Shown here: in pieces, positions 17,748 through 27,341 of the stretch
Position numbering within the stretch: the first letter of the stretch is position 1
How the letters are laid out: each line of letters begins with the position of its first letter
Assembly (NCBI GenBank): GCA_022071955.1
Contig: JAJVIM010000007.1
Coordinates: forward strand, 186,001 to 250,000
Direction of reading: 5' to 3'
DNA: 64,000 nucleotides
Origin: Anaerolineae bacterium
GTDB taxonomy: Bacteria; Chloroflexota; Anaerolineae; 4572-78; J111
Notes under the pieces: generated by a model
What the model was told of the DNA's origin: nothing
Database searches by the model: none
What the model saw: the letters and a program-made list of their open reading frames with translations, nothing else
Translations under genes and position numbers: made by a program

Positions 17748-18716
17748 TTGAAAATATTAGTTACCGGCAGCAGCGGCCAGGTTGGCACCAATTTGTGTCT
17801 GGCCCTCCAGCAGCGCGGCGACCGTGTGGTCGGCGTTGACAAGCGCCCCAACACCTGGACCGATGACATCCCGGCCATCCAGCAAAATCTGGCCAGCGAC
17901 GGCATGCCGTCACCGGCAGCGCTGGCCGCGGTCGCGCCCGATTTTGGCCGGCCCGATCTGGTGGTGCATCTGGCGGCCAACGCCAAAGTCCACGAGCTGG
18001 TCATCGACCCCCGCCGCGCCCACGAAAACGCCACCATCACTTTTAACGTGCTGGAGTTTTGCCGCGCCCACCAAATTCCCATTATTTTCAGCAGCTCGCG
18101 CGAGGTATACGGCCGGCCGCAGCCGCCCACCGTCAGCGAAGACACCACCGATGTATTCCACATTCTCAGCCCCTATGCCGCCTACAAAATGGCCGACGAA
18201 ATGTTGATTTACAGCTACGCCCACTGCTACGGGCTAAAATATCTGGTCTTTCGGCTGAGCAACGTGTACGGCCGGTTTGACGGCGATCTGGAACGGATGA
18301 CCCGCGTCATCCACATTTTCATCGACCGGCTGAGCCGCGGCGAGCCGATCACCATTTTCGACCGGCACAAAGTCATCGATTTTACCTACATTGACGATTG
18401 CATTGCCGCCATATTGCTGGGCATTGACAAATTAATGGCCGGCGACGTGGTCAACCAAACCATTAACCTCAGTTCCGGCAGCCCGGCTTCGCTGGGGCAT
18501 CTGGCTATGACCATCGCCGGCTATCTGGGCGTTGAGCCGGAAATCATCGACAAACCGATTCAGCCCGGCGAAATCAGCTTTTACATTGCCGATTTGACCA
18601 AAGCCAGAACCCTGCTGGGCTTTGAGCCGCAGGTTCCGTTTGAAGAAGGCATCAAGCGCACCATCAACTGGGTGCAGCGCTGGAATGAACTACAGTATCA
18701 ACGAGGCCAAAAATGA
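17748..18716 (+). CDS. NAD-dependent sugar-nucleotide epimerase/dehydratase
   Basis: Extended short-chain dehydrogenase of 322 residues. The nucleotide motif is VTGSSGQVG near the N terminus; SSSREVYG and the catalytic YAAYK follow, and RLSNVYG and a C-terminal substrate region are present. It is similar to UDP-glucose 4-epimerase-type enzymes, so it could supply galE activity for the galactose genes further on, but the substrate cannot be assigned. Start is TTG at 17748 with CAGGAG upstream. It overlaps xseB by an ATGA, so the two are translationally coupled, and it separates xseA from xseB. Confidence 0.85.
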   Translation: MKILVTGSSGQVGTNLCLALQQRGDRVVGVDKRPNTWTDDIPAIQQNLASDGMPSPAALAAVAPDFGRPDLVVHLAANAKVHELVIDPRRAHENATITFNVLEFCRAHQIPIIFSSSREVYGRPQPPTVSEDTTDVFHILSPYAAYKMADEMLIYSYAHCYGLKYLVFRLSNVYGRFDGDLERMTRVIHIFIDRLSRGEPITIFDRHKVIDFTYIDDCIAAILLGIDKLMAGDVVNQTINLSSGSPASLGHLAMTIAGYLGVEPEIIDKPIQPGEISFYIADLTKARTLLGFEPQVPFEEGIKRTINWVQRWNELQYQRGQK

Positions 18717-18946
18717 GCCAGCTACCGCCGGAAATCACCGGGTTAACCTTTGAACAGGCCTACCGCCAATTGGAAGAAACCGTGCAAAAATTAGAGGCCG
18801 GCAACCTGCCGCTGGAAGAGTCGCTGGCACTGTACCGGCGGGGTATGGCCCTGGCCGAGCGGTGCAGCCGGGTGCTGGATGAAGCCGAGCTATCCATCAA
18901 AACGCTCACCGCCGCCGGTGAACTGGAAGATTTTGAAGAAATATAA
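18713..18946 (+). CDS. xseB: Exodeoxyribonuclease VII small subunit
   Basis: A 77-residue helical protein that binds XseA. The family signature is clear: LTFEQAYRQLEETVQKLEAGNLPLEESL and YRRGMALAERCSRVLDEAE. It starts within the last codons of the epimerase gene (ATGA). Expression is therefore likely tied to the xseA-epimerase transcript. Confidence 0.93.
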   Translation: MSQLPPEITGLTFEQAYRQLEETVQKLEAGNLPLEESLALYRRGMALAERCSRVLDEAELSIKTLTAAGELEDFEEI

Positions 18947-18949
18947 AAA

Positions 18950-19130
18950 ACCACTCCCCCACCCCCAACCTCCTCCCCCGAAATCTGGGGGAGGGGGCTA
19001 TCGAATCTGTGTATTGATTTGGCCGCCAATGGCGGCCAAATCAATACACAAAAGTTTTACCCCCTTCTCCCAAAGGGACAAAGTGCCCGCAGGGTAGAAG
19101 GGGGGCAGGGGGGATGAGGGCACAAAATTC
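18950..19130. repeat. Intergenic palindromes, including a perfect 43-base hairpin at 19008-19050
   Basis: The central hairpin has 21-bp identical arms, beginning TGTGTATTGATTTGGCCGCC, around one base. It is preceded by a C-run/G-run stem (CTCCCCC with GGGGGAG, 18973-18993) and followed by CCCCCTTCT/AGAAGGGGG. No ORF of note. It separates xseB from the deacetylase gene and may act as a terminator or repeat insertion site. Confidence 0.7.
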
Positions 19131-19171
19131 AGGTTTCAAATTCCACTGAGTATAGTAGTAACAGTATCTCG

Positions 19172-20260
19172 ATGATTATTTTAAAAGTTTTGGGCCGATA
19201 CTGGTACATCGCCCCGATTTTGATTTTGATTGTGGCCGTGCAATTGGGCTTTGGCGCTGTAACTGCTCCCAACGCGGCAACCACCGGCGACACCGGCGCA
19301 TCGGCCAATTTGCCGGGCGCGGCCGATATTTTGGCGTTCTTTCGCGGCACGCCCACGCCTACTCCCAGCCCGCTGCCCACATTGACTCCCACCCCGACCA
19401 TCACTCCCTCGCCCACGGCCAGCCCAACGTCTACGCCTACCCAACCGCCGCGGCCAACCGCCACCGGCACCCGCGTACCCACCTGGACGCCCTCGCCCAC
19501 GCCAACAGCCAGCCCGACCCCCACCCCGCAACCCATGCCGACCCCGCCGGTCACATCGCCGCACGGTTTTGCCGCCACGGTACCTATTTTAATGTACCAC
19601 TACCTGTCTGACCCGCCGCCCGGCGCCGATGCCATCCGCAGCGATCTGTCGGTTGGCCCGGCCCAATTTGAGGCCCAACTGGCCTACCTGCGCGAGCAGG
19701 GCTACCACACCATCTCGCTCAAGCAGCTCAGTTATGCGCTCAGCCGCAACGAGCCGCTGCCGGCCAAACCCATCGTTATCACTTTTGATGATGGCTACCG
19801 CGACCAGTACACCAACGCCTTTCCGCTGCTCAAAAAATACGGCTTCACCGCCACCTTTTTTGTGTTCACCCAGGTCATCGATGAATACAATGTTGATTTC
19901 GTCACGTGGGATATGGTCAAAGAAATGTACCAGGCCGGCATGGAATTTGGTTCGCACAGTTACCGCCACTCAGATTTGACCCACCGCGATGTGGATTTTT
20001 TGGTGTACGAAATTTTAGGCTCCAAAGAAGCCATCGAAGAGCGCATTGGCGAGCCGGTGCGCTTTTTCTGCTACCCCTCCGGCCGGTACGATGACCTGAC
20101 CATGCGCGTCGTTGAGTCGGCCAACTTTTGGGGCGCAGTCACCACTGCCTGGGGCGCGGACCAAAGCTACGATGATCGTTTTGAAATGCCCCGCATCCGC
20201 ATGCGCGGCAATGATACCGTTGAAGATTTCGCCTACAAACTGGCCGTAGCCATAGAATGA
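19172..20260 (+). CDS. Membrane-anchored polysaccharide deacetylase
   Basis: NodB-family carbohydrate esterase of 362 residues, acting outside the membrane. An N-terminal helix (about 12-30) is followed by a long Pro/Thr/Ser spacer (about 60-125), then the catalytic domain with [16 protein letters not shown] (D206, D207) and SHSYRHSDL (the HxxxH metal site). Chitin, peptidoglycan or other N-acetylated glycan are possible substrates. It overlaps the next gene by ATGA, an unexpected pairing with a ribosome quality-control factor. Confidence 0.9.
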   Translation: MIILKVLGRYWYIAPILILIVAVQLGFGAVTAPNAATTGDTGASANLPGAADILAFFRGTPTPTPSPLPTLTPTPTITPSPTASPTSTPTQPPRPTATGTRVPTWTPSPTPTASPTPTPQPMPTPPVTSPHGFAATVPILMYHYLSDPPPGADAIRSDLSVGPAQFEAQLAYLREQGYHTISLKQLSYALSRNEPLPAKPIVITFDDGYRDQYTNAFPLLKKYGFTATFFVFTQVIDEYNVDFVTWDMVKEMYQAGMEFGSHSYRHSDLTHRDVDFLVYEILGSKEAIEERIGEPVRFFCYPSGRYDDLTMRVVESANFWGAVTTAWGADQSYDDRFEMPRIRMRGNDTVEDFAYKLAVAIE

Positions 20261-21963
20261 ACTTTGACACCTTTTCCCTGGCCGCAATGGCCCACGAACT
20301 GCGCCACACCCTCAGCGGCGGGCGAGTGCAGCGCGTTACCCAAATCAACTCGCTTACGTACAGCTTTGAAATTTTCATCCACCCCATCCGCCATTACCTC
20401 ACCCTGTCTGCCGAGCCACAAGCGCCGCGCCTGCACCTCACGCTCAACAAAAGCCGGCGCGGCGTGGGCCACGAAACGCCGCTGATGCTGGTGCTGCGCA
20501 AATACATGCGCGGGGCCAAACTGGCCGGCATCGAGCAGCCGCCCTACGAGCGCATCCTCTATTTTTATTTTGACAGCCCTTTTGAGCCAACCATTCTGGC
20601 CGCAGAAATGCTGGGCACCCGCAGCAACCTGGTGCTGCTCAACGCCGAGCAAACCGTTTTGGGCGTGGCCCGGCTGCCCAAAGGCGATGCCCAATCCGGC
20701 CAGCGGACGCTGCTGCCCAACCAGTACTACCAGCCGCCGCCGCCCCTGCAAAAGCTGCTGCCCGCCCAGCTCACCGAATACACGCTGCGGCAGGAACTGG
20801 CCGAAGCCTCGCCGGAGTTCAAACTGGCCCGGCTGCTGCCGCAAATTCTCAACGGTGTCAGCCCGCTGCTGGCCAAAGAAATTACCTTTCGCGCCACCGG
20901 CAGCGCCGAAACCACCGTCGGTGAGCTGACTGCGCTGTCGCCGCTGCTGCAAACCGTGGCCCAACTGTTTGCCCAACTGGATTCCAACGCCTGGCAACCC
21001 ACCCTCGCCTTTGACGAGGACGACTCGCCGGTGGCCTTTGCGCCGTACACCCTCACCCACCTGCCCCACCCCCGCCCCACCGCCACCTTTTCCGAAGCGG
21101 TAGAAATCTATTTTGCCGATGCCGCTGCCGGTTACGCCGTGGCCAAAGCGCCGCTGCTGGAGGCCATCAAAACAGCCCGAGACCGGCTGGCTCGCCGCCG
21201 CGACCGGCTGGAGGAGGATGCCGCCGATTTGGCCGACCCGGAACAGCTCAAAACCGGCGGCGAAGTGATTTTGGGCGCGGCCCATCTCATCGCCCCCGGC
21301 CAAACCGAGCTGGCGGTCGATTGGCTGCCCGGCCTGGTCATCAAACTGGACCCGGCCCTCTCGCCCAGTGAAAACGCCCAGCACTACTTTAACCGCTACC
21401 GCAAAGCCCAGCGCGCCGGCGACGAAATTCCGGCCCAACTTGAGAAAATTTCGCTGGAAGAGCAGTATCTTGACCAGCTTGAGCAAGACCTGGCCATGGC
21501 CGAAGACCGGCCCGAAATTGACGCCATCGCCTATTCGCTGGCGGAAGCCGGTTACGCCGTAGGCAAGCGCGGCCATAAAAAACGACAAAAGCAGGCCGTG
21601 AGCAACTATCTGCGGCTAACCGCGCCGGACGGAGCCGCGGTGTGGGTGGGCAAAAACGCGGTGCAAAACCAGCACCTCACTTTTAATCGGGCCAACCCCG
21701 ACGACCTGTGGCTGCACGCCCGCGGCATTCCCGGCGCGCACGTCATCATCCCCACCTCGGCCGGGCTGCCCAGCGAAGACGATGTGTTGTGGGCTGCCGC
21801 CGTGGCCGCCTACTACTCTCGCGCCCGCCACGATACTGCCGTTGACGTGGATGTGACTGTGAAAAAATACGTGCGGGCCATCAAAGGCGCGCCGCCGGGG
21901 CTGGTTACCCTGCGCAACGAATCAACCCTGCGGGTAGCACCCCTTGAACCGGAGATTGACTAA
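20257..21963 (+). CDS. rqcH: Rqc2 homologue RqcH (NFACT family)
   Basis: Ribosome quality-control factor that binds stalled 50S subunits and recruits tRNA-Ala for C-terminal alanine tailing; formerly annotated as fibronectin-binding protein. It has 568 residues, the usual length. It contains an NFACT-N domain ([15 protein letters not shown]..., [10 protein letters not shown]), a central helical and coiled-coil region (about 290-430), and the C-terminal NFACT-R domain with [19 protein letters not shown]. Translation is coupled to the deacetylase gene by a 4-base overlap. Confidence 0.92.
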   Translation: MNFDTFSLAAMAHELRHTLSGGRVQRVTQINSLTYSFEIFIHPIRHYLTLSAEPQAPRLHLTLNKSRRGVGHETPLMLVLRKYMRGAKLAGIEQPPYERILYFYFDSPFEPTILAAEMLGTRSNLVLLNAEQTVLGVARLPKGDAQSGQRTLLPNQYYQPPPPLQKLLPAQLTEYTLRQELAEASPEFKLARLLPQILNGVSPLLAKEITFRATGSAETTVGELTALSPLLQTVAQLFAQLDSNAWQPTLAFDEDDSPVAFAPYTLTHLPHPRPTATFSEAVEIYFADAAAGYAVAKAPLLEAIKTARDRLARRRDRLEEDAADLADPEQLKTGGEVILGAAHLIAPGQTELAVDWLPGLVIKLDPALSPSENAQHYFNRYRKAQRAGDEIPAQLEKISLEEQYLDQLEQDLAMAEDRPEIDAIAYSLAEAGYAVGKRGHKKRQKQAVSNYLRLTAPDGAAVWVGKNAVQNQHLTFNRANPDDLWLHARGIPGAHVIIPTSAGLPSEDDVLWAAAVAAYYSRARHDTAVDVDVTVKKYVRAIKGAPPGLVTLRNESTLRVAPLEPEID

Positions 21964-21971
21964 ATTTCCCC

Positions 21972-22000
21972 TTTACCTTTCGTCTTTTACGCGCTATAGT
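21972..22000 (+). promoter_or_regulatory. Candidate promoter of the STAND/SnoaL cluster
   Basis: TTTACC (21972-21977), 17-base spacer, TATAGT (21995-22000), leaving a leader of about 118 bases. The leader carries a direct repeat of CAACATCTGC at 22021-22030 and 22078-22087. Confidence 0.5.
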
Positions 22001-22124
22001 TTATACATCAGTAAAACGGACAACATCTGCCAATAAATTGTCGATGTCCCCCTGTTCATCCCCAACTGCGTAACCAACAACATCTGCTCAGCCAACAATA
22101 TTTACAGTCACACGGAGGTGCACT

Positions 22125-24239
22125 ATGCCAGGTCGACTAGCCAGCCGCTTGACCGCCGCTCGCAGTCAGCGCTTTGTGGGCCGCGCCGCCGAGCAGGCTC
22201 TCTTTCAGGCCGCGCTCGCCGCGCCGGAACTGCCGTTTTTTGTGCTGCATGTGTACGGTCCCGGTGGCGTGGGCAAAACCAGCCTGCTGCGCGAATTTGT
22301 GCAAATTTGCGACCAACTGCACGTTGCCGCCACCTACCTGGATGCCCGCGAGATTGACCCCACGCCGGAGTCGTTTTTGGCGGCTCTGCAACTGGCGTTG
22401 GCCCTCACCCAGCCGGCGTCGGTGTTGGAACATCTGGCTACGCGCAGCCAGCGCCAGATACTGCTCATCGACACCTACGAAACTATCAGCCCGCTGGATC
22501 GCTGGCTGCGACAGGTGTTTTTGCCTCAACTGTCTGACCACGTGCTGACCGTGCTGGCCGGCCGGGATACCCCGGCCGCGCCGTGGCGCATCGACCCCGG
22601 CTGGCAATCGCTCATTTACCTGCTGCCGCTGCGCAACCTCAGCACCAGCGAAAGCCGCCAGTATCTGGCCCAGCACAACATCCCCGCCGGCCAGCACCAG
22701 TCCATTTTAAACTTTACTTTTGGCCACCCGCTGGCGCTGTCGCTGGTTACGGACACCTACGCCCAGCGCGGCAGCGACTCGCTGCACTTTAAACAAGCGC
22801 CAGATATGCTGCGTACGCTGATGGAACGGCTGGTAGAAAAAGTGGCCGGGCCGGCCCACCGGGCCGCGCTCGAAGCCTGTGCCATTGTCCGGGTTATCAA
22901 CGAAGCCCTGCTGGCAGAAATGCTCGGCCAGCCCGACCCGGCGACGCTGCCGGCCGGCCAGGGTGTTCACGAGTTGTTTACCTGGCTGCGTACCCTGTCG
23001 TTTATCGACGCCAACCGCGACGGGCTTTTCCCGCATGATGTTATCCGCGAAATTCTCTCCGCCGATGTGCGCTGGCGCAACCCGGACTGGTACACCACCC
23101 TGCACCAGCGCGCTCGCGGTTACTATAGCCGCCGCCTGCACCAAACCAGCGGCCAAACCCAGCAGCAGGTTTTGTCTGACTACATTTATTTGCACCGCGA
23201 TAACCCGGTGGTGCGGCCCTTTTTTGAATGGCAACTGGGCGACAGCGCCCTGCCAGAACCGGCCCAGCCCGCCGACCAGCCCGTTTTGCTGGAAATGGTT
23301 AACCGCCACGAAGGCGAGCAGTCAACCGATTTGGCCGAATACTGGTTTAACCGCCAGCCGGAAGGCACGCTGGTGTTTCGCAGTACGGCCGGCGAACCGG
23401 TGGGCCTGCTGCAAATAGTAAACCTGCCCGCCGCTACCCCGGCAGACCGCCAAACCGACCCGGCCATCGCTGCCGCATGGGCTTACCTTGAGCAGCACGC
23501 CCCGCTGCGGGCCGGTGAAAAAGCCGCTTACTTTCGGTTTTGGCTGGCCCGCGATAGCTACCAGGATGTGTCGCTGGTGCAGAGCCTTATTTTTTTGGCG
23601 CTGGTGCGTTACTATCTAACCACGCCGGGCCTGGCCTTTACCTTTTTTCCCTGCGCCACCCCCGATTTTTGGCTGCCTGTATTTACCTATGCCGACCTCC
23701 AGCGGGTGCCCGCCGCCGATTTTACCGTGGGCGGCCGCCATTTTGGCCTGTACGGCCACGATTGGCGCGTTACCCCGCCGCTGGCCTGGCTGGAACTGCT
23801 GGCCGACCGCGAAACCGCCACCGAAATCGAAACCTCGCCGCCGCCGGCCGTTGAACAATTGGTGGTGCTCAGCCGGCCCGATTTTGAAGCGGCCGTTCGG
23901 CAGGGGTTGCAAAACCTCAGCCGCCCGACCGCGCCTATTTGGGCAGCCAATCCACTGCTCCGCTCGCGGCTGGTAATGGAACAGGCCGGCCCCTCCGCCG
24001 CAGACAAAGAGCGAATTGAAGCGCTGCAAAGCCTGCTCACAGGTACGGTCGGCGCGCTGCAAAGTTCGCCCAAAGAAACCCGGTTTTATCGCGCCCTGTA
24101 CCACACCTATTTGCAGCCGGCCTCTACCCAGGAACAGGCCGCCGAACTGCTCGACCTGCCGTTTAGCACTTATCGCCGCTATTTAAAGGAAGGCATCAAC
24201 CGCGTTATCGAAAGCCTGTGGCAGAAAGAACTGGCCTGA
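22125..24239 (+). CDS. STAND-type P-loop ATPase with C-terminal HTH-like end
   Basis: A 704-residue cytosolic protein. RFVGR introduces a P-loop GPGGVGKTS (45-53), with Walker B ILLIDTYE near 110 and a GxP-type motif in FGHPLALSL, the order seen in STAND signalling NTPases. A long middle region has no recognised motif. The last 35 residues (EQAAELLDLPFSTYRRYLKEGINRV) resemble a helix-turn-helix of the sigma-region-4 type. It could be a transcriptional regulator of the following gene run; this is inference. The ATG follows GGAGGTGCACT, and a strong terminator lies just downstream. Confidence 0.75.
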   Translation: MPGRLASRLTAARSQRFVGRAAEQALFQAALAAPELPFFVLHVYGPGGVGKTSLLREFVQICDQLHVAATYLDAREIDPTPESFLAALQLALALTQPASVLEHLATRSQRQILLIDTYETISPLDRWLRQVFLPQLSDHVLTVLAGRDTPAAPWRIDPGWQSLIYLLPLRNLSTSESRQYLAQHNIPAGQHQSILNFTFGHPLALSLVTDTYAQRGSDSLHFKQAPDMLRTLMERLVEKVAGPAHRAALEACAIVRVINEALLAEMLGQPDPATLPAGQGVHELFTWLRTLSFIDANRDGLFPHDVIREILSADVRWRNPDWYTTLHQRARGYYSRRLHQTSGQTQQQVLSDYIYLHRDNPVVRPFFEWQLGDSALPEPAQPADQPVLLEMVNRHEGEQSTDLAEYWFNRQPEGTLVFRSTAGEPVGLLQIVNLPAATPADRQTDPAIAAAWAYLEQHAPLRAGEKAAYFRFWLARDSYQDVSLVQSLIFLALVRYYLTTPGLAFTFFPCATPDFWLPVFTYADLQRVPAADFTVGGRHFGLYGHDWRVTPPLAWLELLADRETATEIETSPPPAVEQLVVLSRPDFEAAVRQGLQNLSRPTAPIWAANPLLRSRLVMEQAGPSAADKERIEALQSLLTGTVGALQSSPKETRFYRALYHTYLQPASTQEQAAELLDLPFSTYRRYLKEGINRVIESLWQKELA

Positions 24240-24303
24240 CAAATTGAGCAAAAATTGAGCAGTTTTTGACCTGTAAACTGGTCACCTACCCGTAGTATGC
24301 TGG

Positions 24304-24332
24304 GGCTATCAAATCTGTTGATAGCCTTTTTT
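24304..24332 (+). terminator. Intrinsic terminator after the STAND gene
   Basis: GGCTATCAA, loop ATCTG, TTGATAGCC, then TTTTTTATT. It separates the STAND gene from the small-gene run, so the latter needs its own promoter or read-through; no convincing promoter was found between them. Confidence 0.85.
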
Positions 24333-24371
24333 ATTACCCCACCATCTATGTGCAGCGAAAATGAAACTAAG

Positions 24372-24776
24372 ATGAGCCAACTGATTACCAACGTCTTATC
24401 CGCCTGGAATGCCCACGACCCCGAAACAGCCGCCCAATACTACACACCGGATTATTTAGGCCGGGATGTGAGCCAGCTTCAACCGCATCACGGCCAGGAT
24501 GGTTTGCGCCGGGCCATGACCCGCTGCTTTCGCGCCTTTCCAGATATCCACTTTACGCAAGATAGCCTGATCATTCAGGGCAACGCCATCGCCCTGGCCT
24601 GGACGGCGCAGGCCACCCACCAGGGCCGGCTAATGAACATCCCAGCCAGCGGCCGATCGGTACGGGTGCAGGGGGTATCGCTGTTGACCATTGCCAACGG
24701 TAAAATCAAAGAAGCCTCGTACATTTGGGATGTGGCCGGCCTGCTGCGCGGGATCGGCTTACTCCCAGAACTGTAA
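24372..24776 (+). CDS. SnoaL-like ester cyclase, paralogue 1
   Basis: A 134-residue SnoaL-fold protein of the polyketide-cyclase-related superfamily. It keeps the family's ATHQGRLMNIPASGR block and a C-terminal WDVAGLLRGIGLLPEL. SnoaL-fold proteins may be cyclases, hydratases, isomerases or simple ligand binders, so the reaction is unknown. Start is uncertain: ATG at 24372 or the in-frame ATG at 24348; neither has a good ribosome site. It is the first and most diverged of four related copies in this run. Confidence 0.8.
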   Translation: MSQLITNVLSAWNAHDPETAAQYYTPDYLGRDVSQLQPHHGQDGLRRAMTRCFRAFPDIHFTQDSLIIQGNAIALAWTAQATHQGRLMNIPASGRSVRVQGVSLLTIANGKIKEASYIWDVAGLLRGIGLLPEL

Positions 24777-24861
24777 TGGTGAATCACCGGCCTGCTGCCG
24801 GTAAAAATTAACTTTCTGCGCCGGCGCAGGACGGCCAGCTAACCTTGTATGGAGGATAACA

Positions 24862-25182
24862 ATGTTGTTTCTTACCTATTGGGAATTAAACGAGGAAACA
24901 TCGCGGGTTCAGCGCATGCAGGCTGGCCAAAAGCTGTTGCAAACCGGGCTGTTTCCACCAGCGGGGATCAACATTATCCGCTGGGATGCGACCGTTGATG
25001 GCTGGGGCATTTTGGTGGCCGAAGCCGAAGACTTTACCGCCATCAACCGCGCGCTGGATGCATGGCGCATCGCTGTGCCGGGTATGTTTACGGTAACCCG
25101 CACCGCCCCGGCCCAACCGGTGCAGGAAGTGATGGCCAGCACTGCCGAATTTATGCAGAAGATGGCCGCAGTCACCGGTTAG
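24862..25182 (+). CDS. DUF3303-like small protein
   Basis: A 106-residue soluble protein beginning MLFLTYWELNEE, with an alternating strand-helix pattern that suits a ferredoxin-like dimeric barrel, and resembling DUF3303 proteins. Function is unknown. The ATG follows GGAGGATAACA. It is 16 bases upstream of the second SnoaL gene and in its operon. Confidence 0.65.
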   Translation: MLFLTYWELNEETSRVQRMQAGQKLLQTGLFPPAGINIIRWDATVDGWGILVAEAEDFTAINRALDAWRIAVPGMFTVTRTAPAQPVQEVMASTAEFMQKMAAVTG

Positions 25183-25198
25183 CCAAAGGAGAGCCAAA

Positions 25199-25621
25199 AT
25201 GTCAGCAGAATCAAGCAAAGAATTGGTAGAAAGCACTTTTAAAGCGCTCAATCAGCGTGATTTGGAAACTGTTGTGACGCATTACACCCCGGATTGCCGC
25301 TTTCACGGCTGGGCGCCGGAAACACTGGATGTTAACGGTTACAAAGCCGCAATGTCGGCAATATTGGCCGGCTTTCCGGACTCGCGGTTTATTGTTGATG
25401 ACGTAGTAGCAGAAGGCAACCTGGTAGCGGTACGACATCATTTTCAAGGTACGCACCGGGCCGAGTTTCAGGGCATTCCGGCTACCGGCAATGCGGTCAC
25501 CGCTAATGCTATCGTTATGTTCCGTATTGAAAAGGGCGTCGCCGCCGAATTGTGGCTCAACGCCGACTTTCTGGGCTTGATGCAACAGTTGGGCGTAATT
25601 CCCGCGCCGGAACACAGCTAA
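25199..25621 (+). CDS. SnoaL-like ester cyclase, paralogue 2
   Basis: A 140-residue SnoaL-fold protein. It carries the paralogue block GTHRAEFQGIPATGN and the ending FLGLMQQLGVIP, shared with the copies at 25654 and 27342. The acidic and histidine residues of the pocket are arranged as in the ester cyclase subgroup, but the substrate is unknown. Clear AAAGGAG ribosome site before the ATG. Confidence 0.85.
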   Translation: MSAESSKELVESTFKALNQRDLETVVTHYTPDCRFHGWAPETLDVNGYKAAMSAILAGFPDSRFIVDDVVAEGNLVAVRHHFQGTHRAEFQGIPATGNAVTANAIVMFRIEKGVAAELWLNADFLGLMQQLGVIPAPEHS

Positions 25622-25653
25622 ACCCCTTTTGTCACTGCAAAAAGGAGCAAATC

Positions 25654-26070
25654 ATGTCCAATCACGACAATAAAACCATTATCAAACAGGCGCTGGCAAA
25701 CTTCAATCGCCCGGAAAACCGTGAAACATACTTTGATATTTACCACCCCAACTGCGAGTATGCCGGGGTTGGAACCGACCTGAAAACTATCAAACAATTT
25801 TACAACCGCATTTTTGTGGCCTTTCCCAACGCCAAAGTTACGCCGGAAAGCATGGTGGCCGAAAACGACAAAGTGGTCGTTCGGTATACCTTCACCGGCA
25901 CCCACCAGGGCGAACTGATGGGCATTCCGCCCAGCGGAAAACCAGTCAGCGTCAGCGGCATGAGTATTCTCCGCTTTGCCAACGGCAAATGCATACAGCG
26001 TTGGAGCCAAACCGACTTTTTGGGCATTCTGCAACAGGTGGGAGCCATCCCTGGGCCGCAGGCCGGGTAA
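25654..26070 (+). CDS. SnoaL-like ester cyclase, paralogue 3
   Basis: A 138-residue SnoaL-fold protein with GTHQGELMGIPPSGK and FLGILQQVGAIP. The start at 25654 follows AAAGGAGCAAATC; a longer in-frame reading from 25552 overlaps paralogue 2 and is rejected. It is very close in size and motif to paralogues 2 and 4, so local duplication is likely, although interleaved genes show the copies were not simply tandem. Confidence 0.85.
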   Translation: MSNHDNKTIIKQALANFNRPENRETYFDIYHPNCEYAGVGTDLKTIKQFYNRIFVAFPNAKVTPESMVAENDKVVVRYTFTGTHQGELMGIPPSGKPVSVSGMSILRFANGKCIQRWSQTDFLGILQQVGAIPGPQAG

Positions 26071-26110
26071 CCCATCGCACCGATAATTGGAGTAAAGGAG
26101 GAACAATATT

Positions 26111-26542
26111 ATGAAAGCGGATAACCGCACCACAACCGAAGTAACAGCCGTTTTGCACAATATTGCCACTGCCTACGCCAAACGCGACATCACCGCGCTG
26201 CTGGCCAACTTTGCCCCCGACCCGGATGTGTTAATGTACGGCACCGGCCCGGATGAGAAACGTGTGGGCCAGGCAGAAATACAGGCCCAGGCCAAACGAG
26301 ACTGGGCGCAATCAGAAGCCGCCGCCATAAAACATGAAACTGTGTCTGTTTCAGCCGCCGGCTCGGTGGCCTGGGCGGCGGTGGATGGCGCGTTTGAGGT
26401 AAAAGTTGACGGGCAAGAGATGGCGGTGCCGGCCCGTATTACCTATACCCTGGAAAAACGAGGGGACAAGTGGCTCATTGTGCAAGCCCACTTCTCCGTA
26501 CCGATGGCCGGACAGGAGGAAGGCGAATCGTTCCCAACGTAG
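26111..26542 (+). CDS. SnoaL-like/DUF4440-type nuclear-transport-factor-2-fold protein
   Basis: A 143-residue protein of the NTF2-like superfamily but of a different branch from its neighbours. It begins with a helix (ILHNIATAYAKRDITALLANFAPD), then VLMYGTGPDEKRVGQ, and ends with a strand region YTLEKRGDKWLIVQAHFSVP typical of SnoaL_3/SgcJ-type sequences. It lacks the THxGxxMxIP block. The ATG follows AAAGGAGGAACAATATT. Function is unknown. Confidence 0.75.
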   Translation: MKADNRTTTEVTAVLHNIATAYAKRDITALLANFAPDPDVLMYGTGPDEKRVGQAEIQAQAKRDWAQSEAAAIKHETVSVSAAGSVAWAAVDGAFEVKVDGQEMAVPARITYTLEKRGDKWLIVQAHFSVPMAGQEEGESFPT

Positions 26543-26589
26543 CCGGGTTTACTAATCACTTAGCCGCAATGTAGAAAAGAGGTGTGACT

Positions 26590-26895
26590 ATGATCGTTGT
26601 TCGCTTTAAAGTGAAATGCAACCCCAATAAGGCCGAACAATTACGGACCGCATTTGAGGCCGTCATCGGCCCCAGCCGTAAAGTTGAGGGCGTTATAAAC
26701 TTTGATATTGCTCGAGATCTGGCGGATCCCAACGCATTTATCGCAACGGAAGTGTTTGAAGACCACACGGCGCTTGAGCGGCAAGAGGCATTACCCGAGG
26801 TACAACACGTTATCGATTTACTCCCGGATGTTTTGGCCGCCGAACCGGAAGCCACAATCTACAGCGTCTCCTCATCCCAACCGTGGGGCAGTTAA
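26590..26895 (+). CDS. Antibiotic-biosynthesis-monooxygenase-like (ABM/YgiN) protein
   Basis: A 101-residue dimeric alpha-beta-barrel protein. [40 protein letters not shown] and [13 protein letters not shown] fit the ABM family, which includes cofactor-free quinol monooxygenases. Start is the ATG at 26590 with GAGGTG just upstream; GTG at 26584 is the alternative. Its presence among SnoaL genes suggests oxidation of a small aromatic or polyketide-like molecule, which is inference. Confidence 0.8.
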   Translation: MIVVRFKVKCNPNKAEQLRTAFEAVIGPSRKVEGVINFDIARDLADPNAFIATEVFEDHTALERQEALPEVQHVIDLLPDVLAAEPEATIYSVSSSQPWGS

Positions 26896-26977
26896 ATTCT
26901 TGGCCGACCTGCCGCGGTTAAATTACCACTCCGGCCAGGACAGGCTGACCGGAGAAAAAATTAAAGGGAGATATTCC

Positions 26978-27289
26978 ATGCGTTTCTTACTTAAAGTAAC
27001 AATTCCTGTGGAACAAGGTAATGCAGTCATCAAAGAAGGCCGTTTGGGCAAAATTGTGGGGGCCATCCTGGAAGAACAAAAACCCGAAGCCGCCTATTTT
27101 ACCGAAATGGACGGCCAAAGAACGGCTCTCGTCTTTGTGAACATTGAGAACACCTCAGAAATTGTGCGCATCGCCGAACCGTGGTGGCTGGGCTTTGGTG
27201 GCAGTGTTGAGTGGCATCCGGCCATGAACCCCGAAGATTTGATGAAGGCCGGCCCCTATCTGGAGGCGGCAGTTAAAAAATACGGTTGA
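26978..27289 (+). CDS. Small conserved protein, dimeric-barrel type
   Basis: A 103-residue protein beginning MRFLLKVTIPVEQGNAVIKEG, with KPEAAYFTEMDGQRTALVFVNI and a conserved IAEPWWLGF...HPAMNPEDLMKAGP region. This family of roughly 100 residues is widespread in soil bacteria without proven function. The ATG at 26978 has AAAGGGAG before it. Part of the same gene run. Confidence 0.7.
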   Translation: MRFLLKVTIPVEQGNAVIKEGRLGKIVGAILEEQKPEAAYFTEMDGQRTALVFVNIENTSEIVRIAEPWWLGFGGSVEWHPAMNPEDLMKAGPYLEAAVKKYG

Positions 27290-27341
27290 TCCTTATTTTT
27301 AACCAGCGGGCAGGTTTATTTACTTGTCAGGAGTTTATCTA

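Noticed and set aside
20233..21588. Long minus-strand open frame of 451 codons
   Set aside because: It lies entirely against rqcH, has skewed Gly/Gln/Val composition typical of the reverse strand of GC-rich genes, and has no recognisable domain or ribosome site.
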